A stretch of DNA of 64,000 nucleotides from Alterisphingorhabdus sp038748365 (GCA_038748365.1 JBCDIZ010000006.1:62001-126000), one strand, 5' to 3'. Positions 1 to 8,748 are shown, counted from the stretch's first letter. Notes: generated by a model not told the origin, from the sequence alone. Made by a program: numbers and translations.

Positions 1-212
1 TCGACGTGTGGAGCAACCGGCTTCTCTTCCGGCGCGTTCGCTGTAGCAGCCTCATCCTGCTTTTGAGCAACAGCCTCTTCCGGCGCATCTTTAGATGGCG
101 CACCTGTTCCGCTCGACCGTCGGATATCGCCGAGATCGTACATTTTCGATGCTCGCTCGAGCAGCGATTCGCCTTCTTTCGATGTTGATGGCAGAGGTGA
201 ATATCTGGTCAT
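1..212 (-). CDS. XrtA-associated tyrosine autokinase, N-terminal fragment (cut by window edge)
   Basis: Only the first 70 codons are in the window, read leftwards from an ATG at 212. The peptide begins MTRYSPLPSTSKEGESLLER, then has an acidic, Ala/Pro/Gln-rich linker (APEEAVAQKQ and repeats of that kind). The pattern 'SLLERASKMYDLGD' near the start resembles the N-terminus of the CpsD/CapB-type tyrosine autokinases of exosortase A exopolysaccharide loci. The P-loop kinase domain would lie to the left, outside the window. The gene begins 9 bp after the chain-length determinant, its expected membrane activator partner, so the two are co-transcribed. Identity rests mainly on context; a simple low-complexity protein cannot be excluded. 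Confidence 0.6.
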   Translation of the reverse strand, partial: MTRYSPLPSTSKEGESLLERASKMYDLGDIRRSSGTGAPSKDAPEEAVAQKQDEAATANAPEEKPVAPHV

Positions 213-221
213 TATTTTATC

Positions 222-1760
222 CTAAACCACCGATCCGCGCTGAATAAACTCGACCATCAGCAGCACGCTGAACACCGCAACCAGCCCAGCAGTCGCACCG
301 TAGAACCAGCGCATCTTGCGCTTGCGCAGTACCCGCTGCTTGTTCGTCAATGTCTGTGAGATCGCACCCAGCACCGGCAGGCCCGAGACCTTTTCCAGCT
401 TTCCAGCCGTGGAGAAGCTGGCATTGATCTGCGCATGGGCAAAGGCGACGCCAATGCCACCGGCAATGCCTGCCGCCAGCACCATCATCAGCAACAGCGG
501 ACGATTGGGCGCCACCGGCGATGTGGGGTTGGTTGGCGGGTCGGGAACACTGAAGCGCAGCGCATCAGTCTCAGTCTCCACCTGCCCACGCAAGCGTAAT
601 TCCTCACGCTCTTCAAGCAGCCGGTCATATTGTGCCTTGAGCACTTCATAATCACGATTAATCCGCGCCTGTTCTGCCGCAACTCCGGGTTCAGAAGCCT
701 GCTTCGAGCGCATAGCTGCAAGGTCGGTTTCCAATGAGCGTTTTCTTGCTGTCAGCGCCTCGACATTCGCCTGACGCTCGGCACGGATGCTCAGCAGCGA
801 ACTATAGGCCGGATTGGGTGTCTGCACCCCGCCGCCGGAACCGGGAGGCTCGGTCGCAACGCGATTTTCCAGGTCGGAAATACGGCGCTTGATAGCGACA
901 ATGTCAGGGTGCGAGTCAGTCAAACCGCGCGAACGCAAAGCGGTCAGCTGGCTCTGCGCCTGTGCCAACAGCCCACGCGTCCCGCCAGAACCGGGAACTC
1001 CGGGCGCAGCAATGGTGGCTGGCGTTCCACCAAGTTGTGAGTTGATTGCCGCCAAAGCGCTTTGCGCGGATGACAGCTGAATATCGATCTCTTTCAGCTC
1101 AGACCGCGCATTTTCCAAACGCTGGCTGACCGAACCGACACCGGGCAAAAGGCCGAGATTTTCGGTCTCAAAAGCCACTCGTCGCCCTTCGGCCTCTTCC
1201 AACTCTTTCTGACGCAGCGCCAGCTGATCATCATAGAATTGCAGCGACTTACGCGTCTCGCCACGACCACCGGCCAGATTTTCCTCGATAAATATATCGA
1301 TCAGCTTCTGCACAATATCATGCGCCAACCGCGCATTCTCGCCGTCAGAACGACCAGAGTCAGATGACGTAGCGGTAATCTCAAAAAAGCTGTCTTCTTC
1401 GGACACCACCTGAATCTTGCCGCGCAACGACCCAACCATACCCTCCATCTGGCGTGGGCTGGAGATATTTTGCCCAAGATCAGTCGCGCGGATGACCTTT
1501 TCCAGATTCACCGCAGATGTCAGCGTCTGCTCGACCTGATCAATCTGACGCTGGCGCTCCAACGCAAAATTCTGCGACTCATTGGGCAGGATAGAATTCA
1601 TCTGCACCAGAACCCGCGCACGCGACTGATAGCTGTTGGGGATCATCGCCACAGCCAGCCAACCGAGAACGCAAAGAGCCCAGGCAACAGCCAGCGCCAG
1701 CCAGCGTCTTTGCCAGACGCTGTGCACCGCTATCCTGAATTCGTCATATAAGCCGTTCAT
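222..1760 (-). CDS. XrtA system polysaccharide chain-length determinant (Wzz/GNVR family)
   Basis: A 512-residue inner-membrane protein that should set polymer length and activate the neighbouring tyrosine kinase. A first membrane segment lies at about residues 20-40 (LALAVAWALCVLGWLAVAMI). A long periplasmic coiled-coil domain rich in Glu, Gln, Arg and Ala follows, with a Gly/Pro-rich interruption near residue 245. A Pro-rich stretch (SVPDPPTNPTSPVAPNRPLL) and a second membrane segment come next, then a last hydrophobic segment near residue 490. This two-ended membrane layout with a coiled-coil core is that of the PEP-CTERM/XrtA chain-length family. The start at 1760 has an AAAGGGA ribosome site. 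The gene follows the export lipoprotein by 36 bp and precedes the kinase, the usual order. Confidence 0.88.
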   Translation of the reverse strand: MNGLYDEFRIAVHSVWQRRWLALAVAWALCVLGWLAVAMIPNSYQSRARVLVQMNSILPNESQNFALERQRQIDQVEQTLTSAVNLEKVIRATDLGQNISSPRQMEGMVGSLRGKIQVVSEEDSFFEITATSSDSGRSDGENARLAHDIVQKLIDIFIEENLAGGRGETRKSLQFYDDQLALRQKELEEAEGRRVAFETENLGLLPGVGSVSQRLENARSELKEIDIQLSSAQSALAAINSQLGGTPATIAAPGVPGSGGTRGLLAQAQSQLTALRSRGLTDSHPDIVAIKRRISDLENRVATEPPGSGGGVQTPNPAYSSLLSIRAERQANVEALTARKRSLETDLAAMRSKQASEPGVAAEQARINRDYEVLKAQYDRLLEEREELRLRGQVETETDALRFSVPDPPTNPTSPVAPNRPLLLMMVLAAGIAGGIGVAFAHAQINASFSTAGKLEKVSGLPVLGAISQTLTNKQRVLRKRKMRWFYGATAGLVAVFSVLLMVEFIQRGSVV

Positions 1761-1796
1761 CGTATCCCTTTATTCTTCGTCCCTGCTCTCGAACTA

Positions 1797-2510
1797 TCAA
1801 AACGCGCTTTGCGGAATGATGATGACATCACCCGGCTGCAGCAGAACATTGGCCCGACTGTCGCCGCGTTTGAGTAAGTCCCCGAGACGCACACTATATT
1901 CCTTCTGCAAGCCCGTCTCCGGATCGACCCGCAGCAGCTTGGCGCGGTTGCCCGCGGCAAATTCTGACAAACCGCCAACAGCAATCATCGCATCGAGCAA
2001 TGTCATATTGGCGCGGTAGGGAATGGACGCCGGCTTCTCGATCGCGCCGACAATCCGCACCTGCTGAGAGAAGGTGCCGGAGAAATTGTTGACAGTGACC
2101 GAGACGATCGGGTCCTGAATATATTCCGACAAGGCCAAACGTATATCCTGCGACAACATGGTCGGCGTCTTGCCAACAGCGGCCATATCAGTGATCAACG
2201 GCGTGGTGATACGGCCATCCGGGCGCACCTGCACCGTCGCTCCCAGCTCAGGGTTACGCCATACAAAGATCGTCAGTTCATCCAGCGGGCCGATGACATA
2301 ATCTTCGCCCGGACCTTCAGTCACTGCAACTGAGGATGCCGGTGGCAGTTCGCCCGCTGATCCACCCGAACAGCCAGCAAGACCTAATGCGACCAGAAGT
2401 GTGAGCAGCAACAAAAACACCTTGTTGCCAGCCATGGCCGTATTTCCGCTCTCGCCCATTACAGCGCGTGAAAGCATCATTGTCATTTGTCCCCGCTTCG
2501 TCAGTCTCAT
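1797..2510 (-). CDS. XrtA-associated polysaccharide export lipoprotein (Wza/BexD-like)
   Basis: A 237-residue predicted outer-membrane exopolysaccharide export protein. The N-terminal hydrophobic run ends in the lipobox LAGC followed by Ser/Gly, so it should be a lipoprotein. The mature part begins DYVIGPLDELTIFVWRNPEL, the classic polysaccharide export (PES) opening, and continues with VRPDGRITTPLI and a SLBB-type segment (VRIVGAIEKPASIPYRANMT), ending VLLQPGDVIIIPQSAF. Several in-frame ATGs occur before the signal peptide (2510, 2486, 2480, 2435); the one at 2435 would give the most normal signal sequence, so the first 25 residues are uncertain. It is the first gene of the leftward export-chain length-kinase group. 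Confidence 0.9.
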   Translation of the reverse strand: MRLTKRGQMTMMLSRAVMGESGNTAMAGNKVFLLLLTLLVALGLAGCSGGSAGELPPASSVAVTEGPGEDYVIGPLDELTIFVWRNPELGATVQVRPDGRITTPLITDMAAVGKTPTMLSQDIRLALSEYIQDPIVSVTVNNFSGTFSQQVRIVGAIEKPASIPYRANMTLLDAMIAVGGLSEFAAGNRAKLLRVDPETGLQKEYSVRLGDLLKRGDSRANVLLQPGDVIIIPQSAF

Positions 2511-2861
2511 TCATTCACGTCTCAACCGCGCACAAACCCCATTTAGAAGCTAAGCATTCCAAAGGGTCTCATGCGGATCGTGCCAGCTATGCGCAAAAAG
2601 GGTGAACATAGCGTTAGGATTGCACTGCAGAATTCAGCTAACCATGGATTGTCCCATAATGGGCCGAATTACATCGCAAATGGTGTGATTAGCAGATTTG
2701 CGCGCGTTACCGCGAGTCATAAGCCGCAATTTACAATGATTTTGCATTACGAAATGACATGTTTGCATCACGTAACATCGTCAAATATAGCGACAAGAAG
2801 GCAATAATCGCTGATAACATTCAGATTAAACGCCAAAAATATGAATCTGCTGCCAAAGCTG
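2511..2861. other. Intergenic region, probable promoter of the export operon
   Basis: This 351-bp A/T-rich gap lies between the leftward export gene and the 3' end of the leftward decarboxylase. It should hold the promoter of the export/chain-length/kinase genes and the end of the decarboxylase transcript. The only structure seen is an inverted repeat CGCAAAT...ATTTGCG with arms at 2675-2681 and 2696-2702, a possible regulator site. No clear rho-independent terminator and no convincing gene were found; a 78-codon rightward frame here has no family features. Confidence 0.5.
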
Positions 2862-4097
2862 TCAGACTAAACGCTCTTCCGCTGCCCCATGGCCAAGGAA
2901 ATTGACCGGGCTGGCACTGGCCCCATAGGCTCCAGCACAGAAGATAACCACCAGATCACCCGATTCTGCGCGCGACAGTGAAACATTATCAGCCAATCGA
3001 TCCAATGGTGTGCAGAGGCATCCAACCACTGACACGATCTCTTCCTCCCGGTCGTGATTGGCGGCCATCGCGATCGGATAGTTGCGGCGGATGACGGTGC
3101 CAAAATTGCCACTGGCGGCAAGTTGGTGATGTAAACCGCCATCGCAGGTCAGGAAAATCTCGCCATGGCTTTCCTTGCGGTCAATGATGCGGGTGACATA
3201 GATCCCTGCCTCTCCCACCAGATAGCGCCCAAGTTCGATAGCGAAATCGCACGCCTGCAGGCTGTCGGGGAGATTGGCAAATTGCCCGTCCAAGGCTTTA
3301 CCAATGGACTGAACATCCAGCGGCATCTCTTTGGGAAAATACGGAATTCCGAAGCCACCTCCGAGATTGCAATGCGGCAGTGGAACCCCGACAGCATCGG
3401 ACAGTTCTGCTGCCAGTCTTAACGTATTCGCCTGCGCTTCGATCAGGGCATCGGCATCCAGCGCCTGTGATCCGGCATAGATATGCAGACCACGATATTC
3501 TGCTCCGGCATCAATTATGTGGCGGATCAAGGCAGGCACTCTTGCCTGATCGACACCAAAGGCTTTCGCCCCGCCACCCATGCGCATGCCGGAACCTTTG
3601 AGCTCAAAATCGGGATTCACCCGCACAGCAAGGCGTGGAGCTTTGCCCAGCTTTTCGCCTATCGACAACGCGCGCTCCGCTTCACCCTCAGATTCCAGAT
3701 TAAGCGTAACGCCTTGAGAAATAGCCGCTTCGAGATCGGCATTGCGTTTGGCGGGCCCCGCAAAGCTGACCCGGTCCGGCGTAGCGCCAGCCTCCAGCGC
3801 CATCGCCAATTCGCCCGCCGACGCAATATCGATGCCGTCACTGATCTCAGTCATCAGTTTTAGTAATGGCGCAAAAGGATTGGCCTTCATCGCATAGTGA
3901 ATCGCCAGCTGATCGGGCATTGCAGCGCGCAAATCCGCCATACGTTGGCGCAGCAGATCGGCGCTGTAGAGGAAGAACGGTGTGGTGCCGATTTCTTCAG
4001 CCCAATCATGAACAATCTGGCCGCCAATGCGAACATCTTGGCCGCCATTAGTGAAACCTTCGGGTATAGGTCCAAACGGCTTGGCTTTGCGGGTCAT
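2862..4097 (-). CDS. PLP-dependent decarboxylase, exosortase A system-associated
   Basis: A 411-residue fold-type III PLP enzyme of the Orn/DAP/Arg decarboxylase family. The PLP lysine is in HYAMKANPF (about residue 70), the phosphate-binding Gly run is in CNLGGGFGIPY, and the C-terminal active-site region carries TCDGGLHHQLAASGNFG and CAGAYGAS. This subgroup is a marker of exosortase A loci and its substrate is not established; an amino acid or amino-acyl derivative is likely from the family. The start ATG at 4097 overlaps the stop of the upstream ligase by ATGA, so the two are translationally coupled. Confidence 0.9.
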   Translation of the reverse strand: MTRKAKPFGPIPEGFTNGGQDVRIGGQIVHDWAEEIGTTPFFLYSADLLRQRMADLRAAMPDQLAIHYAMKANPFAPLLKLMTEISDGIDIASAGELAMALEAGATPDRVSFAGPAKRNADLEAAISQGVTLNLESEGEAERALSIGEKLGKAPRLAVRVNPDFELKGSGMRMGGGAKAFGVDQARVPALIRHIIDAGAEYRGLHIYAGSQALDADALIEAQANTLRLAAELSDAVGVPLPHCNLGGGFGIPYFPKEMPLDVQSIGKALDGQFANLPDSLQACDFAIELGRYLVGEAGIYVTRIIDRKESHGEIFLTCDGGLHHQLAASGNFGTVIRRNYPIAMAANHDREEEIVSVVGCLCTPLDRLADNVSLSRAESGDLVVIFCAGAYGASASPVNFLGHGAAEERLV

Positions 4098-5629
4098 GAT
4101 ACAGGCTCTCCGGCAGAAACAAACTGAGCCTTTAGCCGCACCCGATCAATCTTGCCATTGGCATTGCGTGGTAATGAGTCCTGCAACACGATCTGCTGCG
4201 GTAGCATATAGTTAGGCACCAGCGGTTTCATTGCATGGAGAATCGTTCCACTATCGGTATCATCGGAGGGCCGCACGATTACAATAATCGCCTGCCCCAA
4301 AGCGTCATCAGCAACGCCAAAAGCTACGGCTTCGGCGACCAGTCCGGTGGCTATAACCGCTTCCTCCACCTCATTGGGCGAAACGCGATTGCCACTGGTT
4401 TTAATCATCGCATCATCGCGGCCGACAAAATAGAGCAGCCCGTCACTCTCGCGCCGCACCGTATCGCCTGACCATACAGCGGTTCCGCCGTAATGCGCAC
4501 CTTTCGGCGCAGGGCGGAAGCGCTTTGCGGTGCGCTCTGCATCTTGCCAATAACCCTGCGCCACCAGCGGGCCGCAATGCACCAGCTCGCCCTCGCCTTC
4601 TTCGCTAATTACCACATCATGCTGATCCACCAGCAAAATCTCGGCAAAGGGTATGGCACGACCCATGGAGGTTGGGTGGCTATCGATCAGCGCCGGATCA
4701 AGAAAGGTCGAGCGGAACGCTTCGGTCAGGCCATACATCGCCACCAAGTCGGCATTGGCGGCGAGGCTGCGCAGGCGCCGCACCAAAGGCTCAGTGAGCG
4801 CGCCGCCGCTATTGGTCATCCGCCGCAGATGCGCAGTAGTCTCTTCCGGCCAGTCCTGCTCGGCCAGTTGCAACCAGAGCGGCGGCACAGCGGCCAAAGT
4901 GGTTATCTTGTCCCGCGCCATGGCTTTGAGAACATCGCGCGGCATCAGATAGTCGAGTGGATAGCAGCATCCCCCCGCATACCAGGTCGAAAGCAGCTGA
5001 TTCTGACCATAATCAAAGCTGAGCGGCAGGACGCAGAGGGTGCGGTCATCGGGCCACAAGCCCAGATAGCGGGCCACCGAAACCGCACCGAACCACAGAT
5101 TGGCATGGCTCAGCATCACCCCCTTGGGCCGCCCGGTGGAACCGCTGGTGTAAAGGATAGCCGCGAGCGCATCGGATGACTGGTCTGAACCGGCAAGCCA
5201 TTCAGCACCAATATCGCCACCCTCTTCCCACAGCGCAGCAAGCGCCTTGTCCTCATGGCGGGCAAAATCCGTCGCCATATCCTCCAGCAACCCCAGCCGC
5301 TGGCGATTGGCTATCAGCAGCTTCGCGCCGCTATCGGTCATGATATGCTGCACTTGTGGCGCCTTGAGAAGCGGATTGATCGGCACATGCACCAGCTCAG
5401 CCCGCGCCGCTGCCAAGGGCATCAGGCAGGCAATATCGGTCTTGCCCAGCCAGGTCGCCACCCGGTCGCCCGGCGCCAGATCCTGACCGCGCAGCCACTC
5501 CGCCAGTGCAGCGATACGCCAATTTAACGCTTCATAGCTAATAGCCTGTTTACGAACCACCAGCGCCGGAGCCTCTCCTGCGCCGCAAAAGGCCAAATGA
5601 TCAATGGGTTTTGACTCAGGTATTTCCAT
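4094..5629 (-). CDS. Acyl-CoA ligase (AMP-forming), exosortase A system-associated
   Basis: An adenylate-forming enzyme of about 511 residues. The AMP-binding P-loop motif is AILYTSGSTGRPKGVMLSH, followed by the A5-type motif MYGLTEAFRST. The C-terminal hinge and lysine motif are SGNRVSPNEVEEAV and LPRNANGKIDR. It should activate a carboxylic acid for transfer to CoA or to a carrier protein; the acyl carrier protein at 6799 is the obvious partner. The frame can open further at a TTG (5641), but the ATG at 5629 is preferred because the divergent FemAB gene starts close by. It is coupled to the downstream decarboxylase by an ATGA overlap. Confidence 0.9.
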   Translation of the reverse strand: MEIPESKPIDHLAFCGAGEAPALVVRKQAISYEALNWRIAALAEWLRGQDLAPGDRVATWLGKTDIACLMPLAAARAELVHVPINPLLKAPQVQHIMTDSGAKLLIANRQRLGLLEDMATDFARHEDKALAALWEEGGDIGAEWLAGSDQSSDALAAILYTSGSTGRPKGVMLSHANLWFGAVSVARYLGLWPDDRTLCVLPLSFDYGQNQLLSTWYAGGCCYPLDYLMPRDVLKAMARDKITTLAAVPPLWLQLAEQDWPEETTAHLRRMTNSGGALTEPLVRRLRSLAANADLVAMYGLTEAFRSTFLDPALIDSHPTSMGRAIPFAEILLVDQHDVVISEEGEGELVHCGPLVAQGYWQDAERTAKRFRPAPKGAHYGGTAVWSGDTVRRESDGLLYFVGRDDAMIKTSGNRVSPNEVEEAVIATGLVAEAVAFGVADDALGQAIIVIVRPSDDTDSGTILHAMKPLVPNYMLPQQIVLQDSLPRNANGKIDRVRLKAQFVSAGEPVS

Positions 5630-5681
5630 GCTGCGCAGCAAAGGCCTTTCTGATGATCTCTCGGCGGGTTATGCCCATGAT

Positions 5682-6743
5682 ATGCCGATAAAAGGTGAAT
5701 ATCACGATAGTTTTGCCGCTGTGCAAGATTTGGCGCGCCGCGAGCTGTCGCGTGAGGCTATGCCAAGCCTGTTCAACCGGCTGGAATGGCTTGAGGCTCT
5801 GCACAGCCATTGCCTGGCTGATCAGCGCCCGGCGATATTCCGCGCCAGCAATGATGACCAAGATAACCCAGCCTTTGCCTGGCTGTTTCTGATGCAAAAT
5901 ACCCTGCCCTGGCGGTTGAAAGGCCTCACCAACTGGTACAGCTTTACCGGAGGACCGATTTTTGGCGGCGATTATGATGAGGTCACGCGAATGTCGCTGC
6001 TGCGCAGCATTGCACGCATGGCGCGGCGCAGGGCGCATAAGATATCGCTGACACAAATCCCCGATGACCATGGCGAAGCGACGTCACTTCGCCGCGCTTT
6101 CCGGCAAGAAGGCTGGCTCGCCAGCAGCGCACAATGCGATGTAAACCATTATCTCCAAGTAAATGGCCGCAGCTTTGATGAGTATTGGCAGAGTCGGCCC
6201 GGCCAGATGCGCTCAACCGTTAAGCGCAAGGCCAAAGCCCATGCGATATCGGTGCGTATCGACCATGACGTTACCCAGGATAACTGGGCCGATTATGAGG
6301 CGATCTACGCCAAAAGCTGGAAACCCGAAGAAGGCAGCCCGGCTTTTGTCCGTCATCTCGCCGAAAGCGAGGCAGCCCATGGGGCGTTGCGTTTGGGTTT
6401 TGCCTTTATGGACGGCTCGCCGGTGGCAGCGCAGCTCTGGACGGTCGATCATGGCATCGCGCTGATCCACAAGCTCGCTTATATCAAAGAGGCCGAAAAA
6501 GCTTCGCCGGGAACAGTTTTGAGCGCCGCGATGTTCCAGCATGTGATCGATATCGACAAGGTCGAGACCATCGACTTCGGTACCGGCGATGACCGCTATA
6601 AAGCCGACTGGATGGAGCAGCAGCGCCCCCGCTATGCGCAGGATTTCTACTGGCCCCATTCGCCCTTATCCTGGCCCGATCTGATCGCCCGCGCCGGAAA
6701 GCGCGCCATTTCCGACCTTGCCGCCAAGCGCTGGAAAGACTAG
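5682..6743 (+). CDS. FemAB family protein, XrtA/PEP-CTERM system-associated
   Basis: A GNAT-fold FemAB-like aminoacyl transferase homologue of about 353 residues. Its features are WYSFTGGPIFGGD in the first domain, VNGRSFDEYWQSRPGQMRST, a second acetyltransferase-like half with RLGFAFMDGSPVAAQLWTV, and the C-terminal DFGTGDDRYKADWM, which typifies this exosortase-associated subfamily. FemAB enzymes normally use aminoacyl donors to modify an amino group; the substrate here is unknown. The frame opens at 5604 inside the divergent ligase; the ATG at 5682 avoids that overlap and gives the family's usual length. It is the first gene of a rightward group with the carrier protein and two hydrolases. 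Confidence 0.85.
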   Translation: MPIKGEYHDSFAAVQDLARRELSREAMPSLFNRLEWLEALHSHCLADQRPAIFRASNDDQDNPAFAWLFLMQNTLPWRLKGLTNWYSFTGGPIFGGDYDEVTRMSLLRSIARMARRRAHKISLTQIPDDHGEATSLRRAFRQEGWLASSAQCDVNHYLQVNGRSFDEYWQSRPGQMRSTVKRKAKAHAISVRIDHDVTQDNWADYEAIYAKSWKPEEGSPAFVRHLAESEAAHGALRLGFAFMDGSPVAAQLWTVDHGIALIHKLAYIKEAEKASPGTVLSAAMFQHVIDIDKVETIDFGTGDDRYKADWMEQQRPRYAQDFYWPHSPLSWPDLIARAGKRAISDLAAKRWKD

Positions 6744-6798
6744 GGAGAGGCCCCTAGCGCATATGGAGAAGCGCAAATCCGCAATTTCGGAGGGTCAT

Positions 6799-7092
6799 AT
6801 GGCCAGTGTCGCCACACCTGTTTCTAGCCTAACCGAGACAGAAACCGATAAGGTTCTGCGCGCCATTTTGCGCGATATTTTGGGGCTGGAGCAGGATCGC
6901 ATCGATGCGTTTGACCGCGATACCGAGCTGTTCGGTGCCCTTCCCGAGCTCGATTCCATGGCGGTGGCCGGCCTGTTAACCGAGATGGAAGACCGTTTTG
7001 ATATCGTCATCGAGGATGAGGATGTCGATGGCGAAGTCTTTGAGAATTACGGCAATCTGCTCGACTTTTCGGTTCAGAAAGTCGCTGGCTGA
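6799..7092 (+). CDS. Acyl carrier protein, exosortase A locus
   Basis: A 97-residue phosphopantetheine carrier protein. The attachment serine is in ELDSMAVAGLL, and the rest is the acidic four-helix pattern of acyl carrier proteins (ETDKVLRAILRDILGLEQDR, MEDRFDIVIEDEDVDGEVF). The start at 6799 follows a GGAGGG ribosome site; the frame is open further upstream but without a ribosome site and overlapping FemAB. It is distinct from the fatty-acid AcpP at 31081. With the adjacent ligase it probably forms a loading module for the locus. Confidence 0.88.
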   Translation: MASVATPVSSLTETETDKVLRAILRDILGLEQDRIDAFDRDTELFGALPELDSMAVAGLLTEMEDRFDIVIEDEDVDGEVFENYGNLLDFSVQKVAG

Positions 7093-7103
7093 ACGGCGGT
7101 CCT

Positions 7104-7829
7104 ATGGCCGCTGATCCACATATTGCAAGTTATGACTATCAGGGCAGGCAGGAGCCGTGCCTTGTAATGCAGCCTGCACAAGCGGCGGATAGCGCGCCAA
7201 AGCTGTGCCTGATCCCACCGCTTTTTGCTGAGGCCAACCGGATGCGGCGGCTGTTGGTATCGGTGATGCGGCATCTGGCGATGGCGCACGGTATTGCGTC
7301 GATAATGCCCGATCTGCCAGGGACGCTGGACAGTGAGGCCCCCTTATCAGAAACTACCTTCACTGATTGGCAACAAGCCTTGTCGGTAGCTTGTGAGCAG
7401 CACGACCCGATCAGCCATAGCGCCGCTTTCCGTGCCGGGGCGGTGCTGGATAGTGCCCTACCCCATGCAAAAAACTGGCGGCTGTCGCCCATCCCGGCCG
7501 CAAAGCAGTTACGCCTATTGGCGCGTACCGAAAACGCTGCCTTGCGCGAAAGCGGTGTATCCGTGCCTGCGCTTACGGAAATATTGGAGACAGCACGCAA
7601 AGATAGCGTGATGCTCGCGGGCTATGCATTGTCGGCGGATATGGTCACGGAGCTTATGGATCATAGCGACCTCACCAAGGCAGACCGCACCATCAGTCTT
7701 GCAGAAGACGATGACGAGGCTGATGCAGTGCTGCATGGCCCGCCGCTCTGGCTGCGTGCCGAACCGGGGGAGGCTGTGGAACTGACGGTCGCTATCGCCG
7801 ATGATATTGCCCGCTGGATGGCCGGATAA
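7104..7829 (+). CDS. Hydrolase 2, exosortase A system-associated (alpha/beta fold)
   Basis: A 241-residue protein matching in layout the type 2 hydrolase of exosortase A loci: LCLIPPLFAEANRMRRLLV at the start, IASIMPDLPGTLDSEAPL, and FTDWQQAL. A canonical GxSxG nucleophile elbow is not obvious; the corresponding segment reads 'SAAFRAGAVLDSA', so catalytic ability is uncertain. Its stop overlaps the ATG of the next gene (TAATG), indicating coupling with hydrolase 1. Role in the locus unknown; release or editing of the carrier-bound acyl group is only a guess. Confidence 0.8.
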   Translation: MAADPHIASYDYQGRQEPCLVMQPAQAADSAPKLCLIPPLFAEANRMRRLLVSVMRHLAMAHGIASIMPDLPGTLDSEAPLSETTFTDWQQALSVACEQHDPISHSAAFRAGAVLDSALPHAKNWRLSPIPAAKQLRLLARTENAALRESGVSVPALTEILETARKDSVMLAGYALSADMVTELMDHSDLTKADRTISLAEDDDEADAVLHGPPLWLRAEPGEAVELTVAIADDIARWMAG

Positions 7830-8665
7830 TGCGCCGTCAGCTTTCCTTCCCCTGCGAAGACGCAACGCTCTATGCGACGCTCGACCTACCCGATAGCGGG
7901 GAGGCGACGACCGGCCTGTTGCTGATCAGTGGCGGCAATGAAATCCGCAGCGGCGCGCATGCCGGACAGGCTCAGCTTGCAGCAGCATTGGCCAAGTCAG
8001 GCTATGCGGTGTTCCGCTATGACCGGCGTGGCGTTGGCGATAGCAGTGGCGATAATCAGGGGTTTTTATCGAGCGAACCTGATCTGGCCGCCGCCCTGCA
8101 CTGCTTTCGCGCACAGGTGCCTAAGCTGGCCAAGATCGCAGGCTTTGGCAATTGCGATGCGGCCACGGCGTTGATGCTGTTCCATGAGCGATTGGGGCTG
8201 GATGCCCTGATCCTGGCCAATCCCTGGACTTTTGAAAGCGATCAGGCCGAAGATGATCTGCCGCCGCCACAGGCGATCCGGTCGCGCTATCTTGATCGGC
8301 TGAAAGACCCCAAAGCACTTAAGCGGCTGGTAACAGGCGATGTCGATCTAAGCAAACTCGCCAAAGGCCTGAAACGCGCCAGTAAAGGCGACCCGAATCT
8401 GCCCACGCCTTTTGCCCAACGCCTTGGTGCTGCGCTCGCCTCCAGCACCATACCAGTCACAATCTTGCTGGCCGAACAGGATCGCACCGCACAGCAATTT
8501 ATCGCCGAATGGGAAGGCGCGGCTTTTGCGGCCTGTCACGATCATCCGGATATTTGCGTGGAACGGTTGGCCAGTGGGTCACACAGCTTTGCCGATGCGG
8601 CTGCTAAGCAGTGGTTAGAGGATCAACTTATAGCTAAGCTGGACTCCCTCTCCCGTTCGCCCTGA
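7829..8665 (+). CDS. Hydrolase 1, exosortase A system-associated (alpha/beta fold)
   Basis: A 278-residue alpha/beta hydrolase-like protein. It shows the oxyanion-side segment LLLISGGNEIRSGAHAG, the motif GYAVFRYDRRGVGDSSG, and SHSFADAAAKQW near the end, which carries a likely catalytic His. The usual nucleophile site reads AGFGNCDAATALM, so a Cys or Asp rather than Ser may sit at the elbow, as in this exosortase-linked subfamily. The last codons and the stop (LSRSP-stop) come from a dispersed palindromic repeat, see 8652-8732. It is the last gene of the rightward group. Confidence 0.85.
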   Translation: MRRQLSFPCEDATLYATLDLPDSGEATTGLLLISGGNEIRSGAHAGQAQLAAALAKSGYAVFRYDRRGVGDSSGDNQGFLSSEPDLAAALHCFRAQVPKLAKIAGFGNCDAATALMLFHERLGLDALILANPWTFESDQAEDDLPPPQAIRSRYLDRLKDPKALKRLVTGDVDLSKLAKGLKRASKGDPNLPTPFAQRLGAALASSTIPVTILLAEQDRTAQQFIAEWEGAAFAACHDHPDICVERLASGSHSFADAAAKQWLEDQLIAKLDSLSRSP

Positions 8666-8732
8666 GCTTGTCGAAGGGCCGCACTTTCTTTTGCAAAGAA
8701 GAACAGGGCTTCGACAGGCTCAGCCCGAACGG
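8652..8732. repeat. Dispersed palindromic repeat, family A
   Basis: Two inverted arms, 8652-8679 (core gagcttgtcgaagggc) and 8707-8732 (core ggcttcgacaggctcag), are separated by 27 bp. The element lies between two convergent genes and supplies the stop codon of hydrolase 1 at 8663-8665. It can fold as a long hairpin and may end transcription from both sides. Related copies are at 32271-32343, 56977-57096 and, inside trmD, 58063-58161. Confidence 0.85.
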
Positions 8733-8748
8733 TGTATAATTGTGGTCG

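Noticed and set aside
2579..2585. Possible sigma-54 -24 element TGGCACG on the minus strand upstream of the export gene
   Set aside because: The -12 GC falls at the wrong spacing (GG-N8-GC instead of GG-N10-GC), so it is not a convincing sigma-54 promoter, although XrtA genes are often regulated this way.
2675..2702. 7-bp inverted repeat CGCAAAT/ATTTGCG as an operator of the export operon
   Set aside because: Short arms in A/T-rich DNA can arise by chance; noted in the intergenic entry but not claimed as a finding.
2571..2807. 78-codon rightward frame in the gap before the export gene
   Set aside because: No ribosome site, no family features and A/T-rich promoter-like surroundings.
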